From assembly GCA_038659295.1 (NCBI GenBank), contig JASNGC010000005.1:248001-312000 (forward strand): DNA of 64,000 nucleotides. Reading direction: 5' to 3'. Positions 48,705-58,979 of the stretch are shown piece by piece. The stretch is from Enterocytospora artemiae (Eukaryota; Microsporidia). Position 1 is the stretch's first letter, and the number at the start of each line of letters is the position of its first letter. The notes under the pieces were generated by a model. That model worked only from the letters and a program-made list of their open reading frames with translations, was not told the DNA's origin and did no database searches. The position numbers and the translations under genes were made by a program.

Positions 48705-49530
48705 TAATAAAAAGTGTGATGTAAAGATTATTTTTAATTTATAATTCTAGACTGAAGGCAGTATTTATTTTTTGATGATATTTAGCTAATATATATAGTC
48801 AAAATATCAAAGCAAATATAAGTATTTATTACATCGATCCATAGTTTTTATATTTTATTGCCTAAATTTAAACTACTGGACACAAATGACAAGTAAATAA
48901 TTAAGCTTATTAGATATAAGCATTGTGTATATCACCTATATCATAGATATAAACACTTGTTACTAACCATTGTTCACTATTACTCGTTCTATCTTTTATT
49001 ATGATGAGTTATTTTTTTATGAAAAAGTATTTTCACTAACTAAGGAGTTTCTTTTGCATCATCTAGTAGGTCTATTTCTATAATTTAATTGTTATAACAA
49101 TAAACAATTTCATCATACATCATTATTTCTTGAGATTCATCTCCTTTTGTGTGGTATTTCTTTACAAATAAAACGTAGAAATATATATTAAGCCAACAAT
49201 TGCTTAAGTTTTGGATCCAATTTTTAACATACTTTATCGATTGGACATCTCAATTCAAAATTGCTTCCCTTCTAAGACGAGTTATTTATTAAGTGATACT
49301 AATTATTTCTGTTGTGTTAAATAGGACAATAAGTGTATCATATGCATGGACATAGCCTATATCTTGACAGAATTTTCGAAAAAATAAGCTAGTTTTTCTA
49401 TTGATCAGACTGTAAGCCTGTATTGTTATAATTAGCTTTTTTGGGAATAGGTCCTCAAATTTAATAAGTTTTTAAATATCTTAAACAGGAAAATAACAAA
49501 CATTTTTAAGGAAAAATTCTGCAAAACCCT
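48705..49530. other. Intergenic region, 826 bp
   Basis: AT-rich spacer upstream of UAP1. No gene or RNA recognised on either strand. Confidence 0.5.
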
Positions 49531-50781
49531 ATGCTTGTTCATCAACCATTAAACATTGAGAATAGATTAACAAGTGAAGGGCATAGTTTTCTTGAGCATG
49601 GAAATGAGGTTCTAGGAGACCCATCAAATAGCCTGGGCGTAGTTATTCTAAGTGGAGGGCAAGGTAGTCGTTTGAAAGAGCCGGATTCAACGAGTAACGT
49701 AAATTATAACCTACCAAAAGGATGTATTGAAATAAACCAGGTTCCTCTATTCAACTATCATATTGATCGTCTTAGAAATATCACCAAACATGCTAAAGCA
49801 AAAATATTCTTGTTTATAATGACAAGTCTATCAACAAACCAAGCTGTTTCAGAATTCTTTGCGAATACTAAGGATATAGATTTTTTAGAGGATGTAGAAA
49901 TATTCCAACAATCTGAAATTCCGACGAGGGGTGAGAATTGGGAATTTATTTTTAGAGAAAATGGTGTGTCTACCAATCCAAATGTTAGGATGGAGGAAAA
50001 TGGTTTTCAAAACAATCTATCTTATATTCAAGATGCTTTAAATGAAAATTTCAACTTGAAACTTGTTACAAATCCTCTAGGAAATGGGGACGTTTTTGAT
50101 GCCCTAAAGAAGTGCCAAAACTATGGGAAAGTTAGTTGCTTCAACATCTTCTCGGTTGATAATGTATTGGCGAACATATTAGATCCAATATTTCTGGGGG
50201 CATTCCATTTGAATCAATATGATGTTCTAAGCAAGGCCATAAAGGCAGATGATGGTGAAAAGGTAGGCTCCTTCCAAGAGAAGAATGGAAAGATAATTAT
50301 TGAAGAATACTCAGCCAAAGGAGCAGAGTCAAACATTTGGGGAAATATTTGCAATCACATATTTTCTAGAGATTTTATAGATAGAATTGATTCCAATAGA
50401 ATGAAATTACATTTGGCCTACAAGAGGGAGAAGTATGACAATTGCATTTTTGTTGATGATTCAGAACGGGGGACAACGGAAATGGAAAACTTTGATAAAC
50501 TAGGTAAAAATTCTAGGCCGGAAATATTGAACTTTATTTTAAAGCGTAAAATTGAAAAGGTAGAAAATGGGGAAAATCTTCGTACAGTAATTAAAAGAGA
50601 AAGATTTATTTTTGATTGTTTCGAAATGGCCGAAAAGTGTGGTATCATAGCTGTTGCAAGAAAAGATGAGTTTAGTCCCCTAAAAAATAATTCATTAGCA
50701 AAAACTGACAACATGGCAACTTGCAGCAAAGCAGCACTAGAAAAGAGGCAGGAAACTATCGAATACTATAGAAATAAATAA
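49531..50781 (+). CDS. UAP1: UDP-N-acetylglucosamine pyrophosphorylase
   Basis: 416 residues. Makes UDP-GlcNAc from UTP and GlcNAc-1-phosphate, the precursor for the chitin of the spore wall. The nucleotidyl-transferase motif SGGQGSRL is at 41-48 and LPKGCIE at 61-67. NPLGNGDVFDAL (family P.GNGG...AL), FSVDNVLANILDPIFLGAF and KVGSFQEKNGKIIIEEYSA follow in canonical order. There is an insertion between the glycine loop and LPKG compared with plant and fungal forms. CCC sits two bases upstream of the ATG, and the end overlaps an AATAAA. Confidence 0.93.
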   Translation: MLVHQPLNIENRLTSEGHSFLEHGNEVLGDPSNSLGVVILSGGQGSRLKEPDSTSNVNYNLPKGCIEINQVPLFNYHIDRLRNITKHAKAKIFLFIMTSLSTNQAVSEFFANTKDIDFLEDVEIFQQSEIPTRGENWEFIFRENGVSTNPNVRMEENGFQNNLSYIQDALNENFNLKLVTNPLGNGDVFDALKKCQNYGKVSCFNIFSVDNVLANILDPIFLGAFHLNQYDVLSKAIKADDGEKVGSFQEKNGKIIIEEYSAKGAESNIWGNICNHIFSRDFIDRIDSNRMKLHLAYKREKYDNCIFVDDSERGTTEMENFDKLGKNSRPEILNFILKRKIEKVENGENLRTVIKRERFIFDCFEMAEKCGIIAVARKDEFSPLKNNSLAKTDNMATCSKAALEKRQETIEYYRNK

Positions 50782-51103
50782 TATTCATTTTTCTAATAAA
50801 TATTTAATTCGCTGTTCTTTCTAAGCCATAATGGCTGAGAGTCTTTACTTCCAACTGATAGTTTTGAAAGACATGTTTGTTTAATTTGCATAACTCGTCT
50901 GTCAAAAGGTAAAATAAAAGATTTGTAACTCTGCCAATTAAATCATATTAATAAAATATCAGAGCTTGGATGCTAAATACATTTTCATATTTTTAATAGT
51001 ATTTCATATAATCCTTGCATTGATAAATATAGTTGTAACAATTGAAATTACATGTCAAAATATCATTAGGCAATATCAAAACTAACGATTGATTATAATA
51101 AGT

Positions 51104-51643
51104 TCATTTCTTTAATACTCTATTTTTTTTCAAATTCTCCCCTATAAAAAAATATTTTGTATTTTCAAATTCGTAAATTATTGTTATTTTACTTTTTGGG
51201 AATAATTTCATCTCATTAGAATTTGTAATCAGGACTATCGTGTTCATTCTTTCTTCTATAACAATTCCTTTTACAGATATACAATGTTTTTCAGTATGTT
51301 TTAAACCTAAGTTATCATATAATATTTCAACTAATGCCCCAGTTAACTCCATTCTATATAGTAGTTCATTACTAATTGTATTCCTATTGCCTTTAATTTT
51401 TTTAACATATTCATCATGTAGTTTATTTATTTCTGTCATTTCAGTCCAAATGTGCTTGTGAATCTTTGATTTTCCTTTTTTTCCAACCATTCTTTTTTGT
51501 TTCAATTGTCCCTTTCTTACAGAACTGTTTTCTAAAGAATTTTTTCCACTGTTAAAAGAGTTAGTTTCAAGAGAAAATGTCATGCCTCCATTTTCTGGAA
51601 AGTTAGTTCTGATTTTTGATTTAAAATGTTCAAATGCAGACAT
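51104..51643 (-). CDS. POP4: RNase P/MRP subunit POP4 (Rpp29)
   Basis: 179 residues. Protein subunit of the RNase P and RNase MRP ribonucleoproteins. A basic N-terminal extension is followed by INKLHDEYVKKI and then the Sm-like domain. This reads LTGALVEILYDNLGLKHTEKHCISVKGIVIEERMNTIVLITNSNEMKLFPKS, matching the pattern DLHGA.......S......G.SGIV..ET.N.F.I.......IPK. CCC is a few bases upstream of the ATG. Confidence 0.85.
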   Translation of the reverse strand: MSAFEHFKSKIRTNFPENGGMTFSLETNSFNSGKNSLENSSVRKGQLKQKRMVGKKGKSKIHKHIWTEMTEINKLHDEYVKKIKGNRNTISNELLYRMELTGALVEILYDNLGLKHTEKHCISVKGIVIEERMNTIVLITNSNEMKLFPKSKITIIYEFENTKYFFIGENLKKNRVLKK

Positions 51644-52077
51644 TTGGGTCCGTCAAATCAAAAAATATTATTGGAAAAATATATTGATTTTATTTACTGA
51701 AAAAATACGTACGGTTTCTTTAACTACAGCTCTCCTTTGAATAAAGTTCATTCTTAATGCAGTTTTGAATAATTTCTTTATAAATTAATTATTTTGTACA
51801 AATTTTTATGCTAATTCTTTAAGGTTATAATAAAATATGTATATGGCTATGAGTTTCTCGCAATATATAGAACAACGGATAAAGTTGTATTAATATTACA
51901 TTGTTGTTGAATTCTCCAACTTTTTATAAATAGAGACTATTTAATTGCATTAACCATTCCTGGAATAAATTCAAGGAAATAATACAGTTGAAGCTTAATA
52001 AAGCTTATCTTCCATGAATAGCTTGCAGATTTTTCGGTTTGGATTGTGTAGCAATTCCAAAACCCTTCTTTTAGATT
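51644..52077. other. Divergent intergenic region, 434 bp
   Basis: Spacer between POP4 and SPC24 with CCC motifs serving each. A six-base inverted repeat (AAGCTT twice, near 51990) is the only other structure seen. Confidence 0.5.
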
Positions 52078-52647
52078 ATGGATGATTCAAAAACGTTGCT
52101 TACTGAAATACTTCAACATTTGAATTCTTCAGCCGTTCATTCACTCTTAAAATCCTCAGAACAGAAACTGAAGGAGGATGATAAGATTCATAATGAAACT
52201 ACATCTTCCTTTTATAGTGATATAAGCACCGTCGAAAGATCTTGCGTAAGCTTAGAAATGGAAATAAACTTATTAAAAAACTCCTTAGAAAAAAATAATT
52301 TCAAAATTACAAAGCTAAGTAATGAAAGATATTTAATAAGCAAGAATATTGTGGAATTAGAGCAAAGAAATGAAGATATGGAGTTAAGTATAAACAAACT
52401 GGATCTGAAGATACAAAAAATAGAAAAAGAAATCAAGACTGTAACTAGCCCTAGTGTAAATATGTTATATTATGAAATCATGAGAGGATTTGGAGTTGAT
52501 TTTATAGAACCGAATATAAAAACGGACAATGGTAGGAAATTAATTGCCAGGATTAAAAACAAATTAAAAAATGATGTGTATGAAGTAAATATTGGTATTG
52601 ATGAAGTAGAGAATGTAAGTGATAAAATTTGGAGCTTAATAGAATAA
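52078..52647 (+). CDS. SPC24: Kinetochore protein SPC24
   Basis: 189 residues. SPC24 pairs with SPC25 at the centromere-proximal end of the NDC80 complex. Residues 25-125 form a long heptad coiled coil. The globular end reads VNMLYYEIMRGFGVDFIE and finishes SDKIWSLIE, resembling the Spc24 pattern ...LKL.LYR.LGI......F...IW. Length fits the family. CCC lies about 15 bases upstream of the ATG. SPC25 is the main alternative because short coiled-coil subunits are alike. Confidence 0.65.
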   Translation: MDDSKTLLTEILQHLNSSAVHSLLKSSEQKLKEDDKIHNETTSSFYSDISTVERSCVSLEMEINLLKNSLEKNNFKITKLSNERYLISKNIVELEQRNEDMELSINKLDLKIQKIEKEIKTVTSPSVNMLYYEIMRGFGVDFIEPNIKTDNGRKLIARIKNKLKNDVYEVNIGIDEVENVSDKIWSLIE

Positions 52648-53042
52648 TGACATGTTTATTATGCACATCAATGGGGCTGTATGTGATGCAAAACTATTTT
52701 AGACTTATAAACTTAATTTCATGAAAGTTTATTGACTATAATTTTACCATCACAAAATTTCTGCTTCATGATATCATAAACATTAATAACATAAAGTATA
52801 TGGGATATGAATAATATAGATAAACAAAAAAATTATTCACTAGGTAATGTGGCGTTTGTTCTACCAAATATTGAAAACTAAATAAAACTTTTAGCAAATT
52901 ATGCTATTCAAAGATTATCTACTTCAACCATAAGCTCTATAATAGATTTATTATAAAAGGGATTTTGGCAGCTTTATTATCTTAACGATTGAGAAGTGGC
53001 AAAAACATATTCAAATGGCAATGAAAAACAAAAATTAACTAT

Positions 53043-53399
53043 TTATTCAATAGTAAATGATTGTGATCTGTTTATGTAATTTCTTCCGTTTTTCTCTATT
53101 TTTTCTATAAATTCCTCCTGTAATTCTCCATTCACCTTCATCGCATACATTCCAGGAATACATTCAGAACACCTCTGCCACTTTGCTATCCAAGATCTCT
53201 TTGGATCAATTATCCCCATAAGTCCTTTGAAAGATGTCGAGGTAGTTAAATTTACATTTCCAGATTTTGAAACTTGTAAAAAAGGACAGTTTGGACAGCC
53301 TTTTGTCTTAAAATAATTGGTGGGCTTTATGATCGCACAGTTTAAACAAGCCCTCAGTCTATTTGTGGTAGATCTCTTATCCATGATAGAGGAGTCCAT
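53043..53399 (-). CDS. SPT4: Transcription elongation factor SPT4
   Basis: 118 residues, full length. Partner of SPT5 in the DSIF elongation complex. The zinc ligands are C18, C21, C35 and C38 (ACLNC...GCPNC). The family block FKGLMGIIDPKRSWIAKWQRCSECIPGMYAMKVNGEL matches F.G.I..M.P..SWVAKWQR....PG.YA..V.G.LP closely. CCCC lies about seven bases upstream of the ATG on the minus strand. Confidence 0.95.
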   Translation of the reverse strand: MDSSIMDKRSTTNRLRACLNCAIIKPTNYFKTKGCPNCPFLQVSKSGNVNLTTSTSFKGLMGIIDPKRSWIAKWQRCSECIPGMYAMKVNGELQEEFIEKIEKNGRNYINRSQSFTIE

Positions 53400-53598
53400 A
53401 GATTTGGGGTCAAAAACTTGTATAAAATGATTGCAGCTAGTCGCTACTGGGGTTAGTCAAAGTTTACTGCATATTCTAAATATTCTAAGTCTAATTACTA
53501 GAAAATGTAACTCTTTATATAAATTTGAACAAAAAGTATTTGCTAATTTGATAGATTTATTCACTGAGTTAATTACAGAAATTCTTAAGATCTCACAT

Positions 53599-54081
53599 TC
53601 AAATCTCCTCGCTTTCCTCACCTTTTTCTGCAACAAATTGTGAGTGTAGTACTATCAAAATCCCACCAAATGCAATAAGGGCAAATAACTGCATAAATTT
53701 AGTTATAAACTCCTTTACAAAAATAGCAAGCAAAATGTTTATTCCGATTCCTCCAGCTATAGCGTGAATCGGTTGGATTTCAACCTCTTGGATTTTTTGT
53801 GGAGAGTCATTTAAAAATATTACACAGGCTACAGAAAATACTGGAATTAAAAAAATAGGATTACGAAATATAAACAAAAATACCAAAATAAAAAGCGCTA
53901 ACATATGATAGAATCCATATTTGGGGAAGTTTTTCTTAGTCTTATCAGAAATGGTATCATAGGAGAAACTTTCGGGATATTTGAAACTAAAATACTCCTT
54001 TATATCCACTCGCTCGTAGTATGAGTTCTTTAGCAAATCCAACAAGTTAGTTGAACAATTATAATCAAAGTCACCCTCCAT
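53599..54081 (-). CDS. PRA1-family protein (prenylated Rab acceptor, Yip3-like)
   Basis: 160 residues. Membrane protein that displaces GDI from prenylated Rabs at ER/Golgi membranes. Two long hydrophobic hairpins (about residues 56-92 and 104-148) flank a short polar loop, and a FPKYGFYHMLALFILVFLFIFRNPIFL segment resembles the PRA1 pattern N...Y...Y......L...P. The C-terminus is acidic (EKGEESEE). Only CC, not CCC, precedes the start. It would work with the GDI/REP gene at 20624-22204. Confidence 0.75.
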   Translation of the reverse strand: MEGDFDYNCSTNLLDLLKNSYYERVDIKEYFSFKYPESFSYDTISDKTKKNFPKYGFYHMLALFILVFLFIFRNPIFLIPVFSVACVIFLNDSPQKIQEVEIQPIHAIAGGIGINILLAIFVKEFITKFMQLFALIAFGGILIVLHSQFVAEKGEESEEI

Positions 54082-54565
54082 TCAAGGACAAATATTTTGA
54101 AAATAAAAAATAGAAGAAATAAAATGCACCAATAACTAAAAAGGGGAATTTTGTGATATCTAACATATTTTCTTCAGAAATAATTATCTTAAGGAAATTA
54201 TACAAAATATTGTTCTTTGCTCAGCAATATACTGAAGTTGAATAATAGATAGAGTTTGTTTTGAAATGGACAATGTTTTACTAATGTTCATCCAAGTATT
54301 GATTTTAACATATAGTTGATAATAATAAACCAAAGTTTTCATATACTGAATGGATAGCAACAATCAAATTAATATTTGAAGTCATAGCTGTATCATTATT
54401 ATTATAAATTTGATTTTACTATATGATTGATCAAAAATAAAGACTCTTCAATGACGAAACCCATAAACCAATGTATGAGATACACAAGATTATTGGCTCA
54501 ATTACCATTTTATAGAACTGTAAATCAGAAATACAAAATAAACTTAGATAAAACAAGCACTTTAC
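54082..54565. other. Intergenic region, 484 bp
   Basis: No gene recognised. A short plus-strand frame at 54427-54687 runs into the 3' end of SEC24 on the other strand and looks spurious. Confidence 0.5.
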
Positions 54566-56761
54566 TTAATATTGTCTTATTTTCTCGTGTAACTTGTAGA
54601 TATAATCCATATATGTTTGTTGTCCATTTATGGCATCTTCAACCATATAACCCAAAAATGTTGCTTCATTTGGATCTCCAGCTTTAATAATTGAAACACT
54701 CAATGGATAACTATAATGTAATATAATCTGATCTATTAACTTTAAGACCAAGCTACCAACCTCTGTTCCACTTCTAATCAAATCAATGTGATTTTCTGAA
54801 GTTGTTTCAATATCGATCAAACTTGAATATAAATCCTTTTCCATATTTCTACTTAAATAAATTATTATTTCTCGGCTATTTTCCAAGACATATATTTCGT
54901 TCTCCAAAATATTATTTAGACTTAATCTGATTGCCATACAGTTATTGTCACTATAGTAATCCGAAAGAGAAATCAGTGATGGATAAAAATACTTCATTGT
55001 TTGTTCCACAGACGCATTGACTAGGAAAAATAGATCTGGATTGGCTATTTTATCCACTGCTTGAACGAGTACAGGCAATGTTTTTAAAGAATCTGGTAAG
55101 ATAAGTTGATTGAAAGTAGCGGAAGACTTAGAGTTAGATTCGCCATTATTAGAATGTTTGCGTCTATAATAAGCCATTATTTGGGCCAATTCTTCATTAA
55201 TATCAATTTTAGAATTAATCTTTGACTTGACTAGATATGCAAATAGGGTATCTGAACTTGCAGAGATAAACAGGTTAGTCGATATTCCATATTTCAAATT
55301 TAAAATTCTTGTTTTTCTAACACCGTCATAATCCGTATATGTTATTTCAGCCTGTAAGTACTTGTTTTTTTGAGATATTCCAGAAAGTCCTAGTGAATAT
55401 AGAACCGTAGAATTGCTATTCATATGATTTAGATGCATTTTGGTCAAACCATCATTTAAAGTAGATGCAACAGTATTCAGTTTAATCAAATTATCTGACA
55501 ATTTCAAAAAAATATTTATATCGTATACTGATTTTGTAGAATAAATTAATGATAGAATTGTTTGAATTGAAAATTCCTTATTGGAGTCTGGAGTTATCTT
55601 ATGAATTGATCCAGAAGAATAGAATGCTAATCGAACCAAATTGTTGTTGGATATCTTTTCGCTAGACCCCACATTAGCAGTATGTATCATGTTTATACAA
55701 CAATTTTGATTACTTTCCAAAAACTCCTCAAAATTGATATCGTTTGGTTCATCGCTCAAAATTACAACTTTTGAAGCTATACATAGTTTGTTAATTTGAG
55801 AAACAACAGAAAGCATAGAATTAGTCGAAGTAGGGCCATTGTATGGTAGCCTATCTATATATTCCATAATCTTATCAATAACATTGGCAATATTCTTTGT
55901 AGAAAGAATTGAATTGGCTGCAAAACGTGGTAAAGAAGCCTTATTAAGCTTAGAAGATGAATCCTCAATCATCTTGCCTGATTTGCTATTCGAGTTTTTC
56001 GTATCGCATCCAGGATACTTTACTACGGTAATATCGATTCCATCCAAACTTCTAAACACTGTAATACCTCCATTTAACAATACAAATGTAATGGATTTGT
56101 GTAGAAACTGAAACTCTTCACTCAGACATATATTTTTTATAACTTGTAAAGAACTCCTAACTAAGATCGATGATGACAAATCCAAAACAAATACTGCACA
56201 AGGAGGTTGAATGGAAGGTGATGATTCACGAAACAACATGCCAGAATCGGATATACCATCCTTGGGCATATGTTCGGTAGTAGCAATTAAAGAGTTATCT
56301 TCAAGTTTGTTCAATCCATCCGTGAGAAATTCAAAAGATGATGAATTGTTCATATTTATTAGTTTTAATTCACTGTTGCAGATATTACAAATATATTTTC
56401 CGTTTTCAAATAGTGTAAAAGAATTCACATATGAGCGACATGCCAAACACTTCTCTGGACGAAATGAGGAATTGGGGCCATTAGTTGAGGTCATTATCTC
56501 ATTTAGCACACCTTTGTCATTGAATGGATTTAGTATTACTCCTATTGGTAAATGTGAACATTCCAAAGCATATTCAGATTGTGGAAGCGAATACATAGTA
56601 CTTCTAATAAAATAAGGATCACTCATTCCCTTTTCTGTAACCAGCGCATCAGTAGATGAATAGAATGGTGGTACAGTAGATGAAATATATGAAATATTTA
56701 GTTGCCTGTCCTTATACAATGTATGTGGTAAGCTGGGAATTTTGTTACTATTTGATTGCAT
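54566..56761 (-). CDS. SEC24: COPII coat cargo adaptor SEC24
   Basis: 731 residues (about 920 in yeast, the difference being a short N-terminus). Selects cargo at ER exit sites in complex with SEC23. LPIGVILNPF near 71-80 leads to the zinc finger with C105, C108, C125 and C128 (CLACRSYVNSF...CNIC). The trunk domain opens QPPCAVFVLDLSSSIL. Beta-sandwich, helical and gelsolin-like parts follow, with the C-terminus intact. CCCC lies six bases upstream of the ATG. Confidence 0.92.
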   Translation of the reverse strand: MQSNSNKIPSLPHTLYKDRQLNISYISSTVPPFYSSTDALVTEKGMSDPYFIRSTMYSLPQSEYALECSHLPIGVILNPFNDKGVLNEIMTSTNGPNSSFRPEKCLACRSYVNSFTLFENGKYICNICNSELKLINMNNSSSFEFLTDGLNKLEDNSLIATTEHMPKDGISDSGMLFRESSPSIQPPCAVFVLDLSSSILVRSSLQVIKNICLSEEFQFLHKSITFVLLNGGITVFRSLDGIDITVVKYPGCDTKNSNSKSGKMIEDSSSKLNKASLPRFAANSILSTKNIANVIDKIMEYIDRLPYNGPTSTNSMLSVVSQINKLCIASKVVILSDEPNDINFEEFLESNQNCCINMIHTANVGSSEKISNNNLVRLAFYSSGSIHKITPDSNKEFSIQTILSLIYSTKSVYDINIFLKLSDNLIKLNTVASTLNDGLTKMHLNHMNSNSTVLYSLGLSGISQKNKYLQAEITYTDYDGVRKTRILNLKYGISTNLFISASSDTLFAYLVKSKINSKIDINEELAQIMAYYRRKHSNNGESNSKSSATFNQLILPDSLKTLPVLVQAVDKIANPDLFFLVNASVEQTMKYFYPSLISLSDYYSDNNCMAIRLSLNNILENEIYVLENSREIIIYLSRNMEKDLYSSLIDIETTSENHIDLIRSGTEVGSLVLKLIDQIILHYSYPLSVSIIKAGDPNEATFLGYMVEDAINGQQTYMDYIYKLHEKIRQY

Positions 56762-57086
56762 TTGTTAGGGGTGACCAGGCCAAAAAATATTATAAATTTA
56801 TAAAACACTCCTAATAATTTTAATTATGCACTAGGTGATAATTAAAAAGTGGGTTGACCTTGTATATTTACAATCCCAATTAATATTACACAAATATATC
56901 TAAACACTTAACTTTAGCACTCAGAGTTTTTTAGTTGGAAATAACCTTATCAAGCTAAAGCAGACTATACAAAGACAGGCTTTACCGATGAAGAATGTAT
57001 ATCTCTCAGTAACCAAATTGACCCTAATTCACAATACTATTAAAAATCTCTTAAATAGAAATTAGTGATAATTATTTATTAAATTC

Positions 57087-58130
57087 TTAAATTTCCTCTT
57101 CGTGGCATACTACTCTTTTAATTGTAACACGTTCAGAATTTTGTCGTATTGTTGACTCATATCCAACATTAACGAGTGAATTTAATACAAAAAGGCATGG
57201 GATGTATGTAACCAACACAACAAACAAGTTTTCCAAGAAGATTACAAATGGATCATTACTTGGTGTTAAAAAAGGCAGATTATCTGTGATACAACTTTTG
57301 TAAAGTCCAAACATACCAGATTTTACGCCAGCGAAGAACACCAGAATGACGAGAGCGAGTGAAGTCAAGCTGAAGAGATTGATAGTGTCAGAATAGCAGT
57401 AATGAATACAAATAATCAAAACAACAACAGCCGCGAAAACTATCCAGTGCTCTAGTTTCCACTCTTCCCTTAAGCAGTTGGGTAGCATATCCCAAAAAGA
57501 CAAGGCATGAATACTTGAATCCAAATTAATTTGCTGGCCACCAATATTACTACTCTTATTGGCATTATAACTATAACTAGATATCGGAATGGCTTTTGGA
57601 TTACTGAAATCCTTACAAACTGCTTTACATCCAGACAAAATTTCCCCATTATTCTTATAGAAATAATCCCTACACTTATCCGACTCAGGATCTGGAAGAT
57701 TACCAAAATCACGATATTCCGCCTCGACTGTTGCAATGGAATTATCTCCACAGACTGGGATGTAACCAGGTAGAGGTTTCCCACTTTCAATAAGACCTTT
57801 AGCAGATATTGGAATCAAGCTTGGAATATCATACCCTTCACAAACTGGTTCACAATCAGATAAAATTTCCCCATTATTCTCATTGAAATGGTCTCTACAT
57901 TTATCTGACTTCAAGCTTGGAAGCATTTCAAAAGCATGATTCTTTGCCTTGATTGTTGCGACGTAACCATTTCCACAAACTGGTACAAAGATAAATGATG
58001 GGTCCTCACCCTTAACAGAATCATTAGCTGCGGGTAGTGCAATATTTGGAGTATCTTTCTCTGTAAATGTTGAGCTAGCCTCTGCAGCAAAACAAAAATT
58101 GCATACAATAATAAGATACTCTGCTAGCAT
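57087..58130 (-). CDS. Secreted-type membrane protein with two cysteine repeats
   Basis: 347 residues, not recognised. Signal peptide MLAEYLIIVCNFCFAAEA. Residues about 45-190 hold two homologous units of about 75 residues, each with VCG...ATI/V..., KCRD...NNGEILS and then C...VC. Four cysteines per unit suggest disulphides in an extracellular or lumenal domain. The second half has three or four hydrophobic segments (about 205-325) and a charged cytosolic tail. The ATG at 58130 is favoured by CCCC (58138-58141) just upstream. The longer frame would bury the signal peptide 29 residues inside. Probably exposed at the cell surface or spore. Function unknown. Confidence 0.8.
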   Translation of the reverse strand: MLAEYLIIVCNFCFAAEASSTFTEKDTPNIALPAANDSVKGEDPSFIFVPVCGNGYVATIKAKNHAFEMLPSLKSDKCRDHFNENNGEILSDCEPVCEGYDIPSLIPISAKGLIESGKPLPGYIPVCGDNSIATVEAEYRDFGNLPDPESDKCRDYFYKNNGEILSGCKAVCKDFSNPKAIPISSYSYNANKSSNIGGQQINLDSSIHALSFWDMLPNCLREEWKLEHWIVFAAVVVLIICIHYCYSDTINLFSLTSLALVILVFFAGVKSGMFGLYKSCITDNLPFLTPSNDPFVIFLENLFVVLVTYIPCLFVLNSLVNVGYESTIRQNSERVTIKRVVCHEEEI

Positions 58131-58137
58131 GTTTATT

Positions 58138-58141
58138 GGGG
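58138..58141 (-). promoter_or_regulatory. CCCC start-proximal motif of the cysteine-repeat gene
   Basis: CCCC seven bases upstream of the ATG that begins a clean signal peptide. Two independent lines (motif and signal peptide) agree on this start. Confidence 0.7.
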
Positions 58142-58458
58142 CTAATTCCTCTTTTATAAAATTAAAGTCACAAATTTTGATGTTGATCCACACAAGGAAA
58201 TTGAAACTTTTCATCAAAGCATAAAATACTAGGATATTGAGTGGTATTTCTCTAGTTATTCAAGTTTCCGATACCAATATCTTTAAATGGAAAATCAATG
58301 AATTAAAAGGCTATTTTTGAAGAAACTTGGAATTATTAGAATAATATTTTGAATCAATCACAAATATGTTGTAAGGATATTGGAAGTTTACAAAAATACT
58401 GTTATGGCTGTGATGAAAGGTAAAATGACCAGCACATATTATTTGTATGGTGAAGAAC

Positions 58459-58463
58459 AAAAA
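58459..58463 (-). terminator. RNA polymerase III T-run after 5S rRNA
   Basis: Five T on the minus strand at the 3' end of the 5S gene, as required for Pol III termination. Confidence 0.75.
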
Positions 58464-58580
58464 CTACAGTACCATGTGTTCCCGAGTGATCTCTCAACTA
58501 AGTACTTGCAATGGCTCGCACAGGCTTGACTTCCGAGTTCTGAAGGGATCGGGTATTTTACTGAGGATATGACCGTAGTT
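58462..58580 (-). rRNA. RRN5: 5S ribosomal RNA
   Basis: Read on the minus strand, about 119 nt. The ends pair to give helix I (5' AACTACGGT with 3' ACTGTAGTT). ACTACGGTCATATCC is the usual 5S start, CCCGATC and AACTCGGAAGTCAAGC are the loop B/C region, and AGTACTT with GGGAACAC lies toward the 3' side. The internal Pol III box A (around AAGTCAAGCC) is visible. It is a single copy in the window, next to the LRR gene and in the opposite direction. Confidence 0.93.
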
Positions 58581-58979
58581 GGACTGGGTCAAATCACAGT
58601 ACATGTGCTTACCAATGCACAACACAGAGTATTTTTATATACAAATGGCCCAAACTCCATTGAGTGGGATATAAAGACAAATACGAATGGCTAGTTTGGT
58701 ATAAACAAAACAGTATCTCCTATCGTATTGGCTAAGTATTCACAAGGATTAACTAGAATCAAAAAATAAAAGATGATTTTTGAAGAAGAAAGGTTTATTG
58801 AGATGTTAGACATGTGTGATTGTTAACTCACTACCACCATTTTGTTCACAGTGCCATTTTTAATTAATAATTTACGCATTGGTGTAGTTGTTATGTTTAA
58901 TACCAATAATTCATCAATGTCTTAGAAAGTAATATTAAGGGAAAGGGAGTAATGATATGGGGGAATAGCACCGATACCC

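Noticed and set aside
54427..54687. 86-codon plus-strand frame
   Set aside because: Its 3' half is antisense to the end of SEC24 and it shows no motif or start signal.
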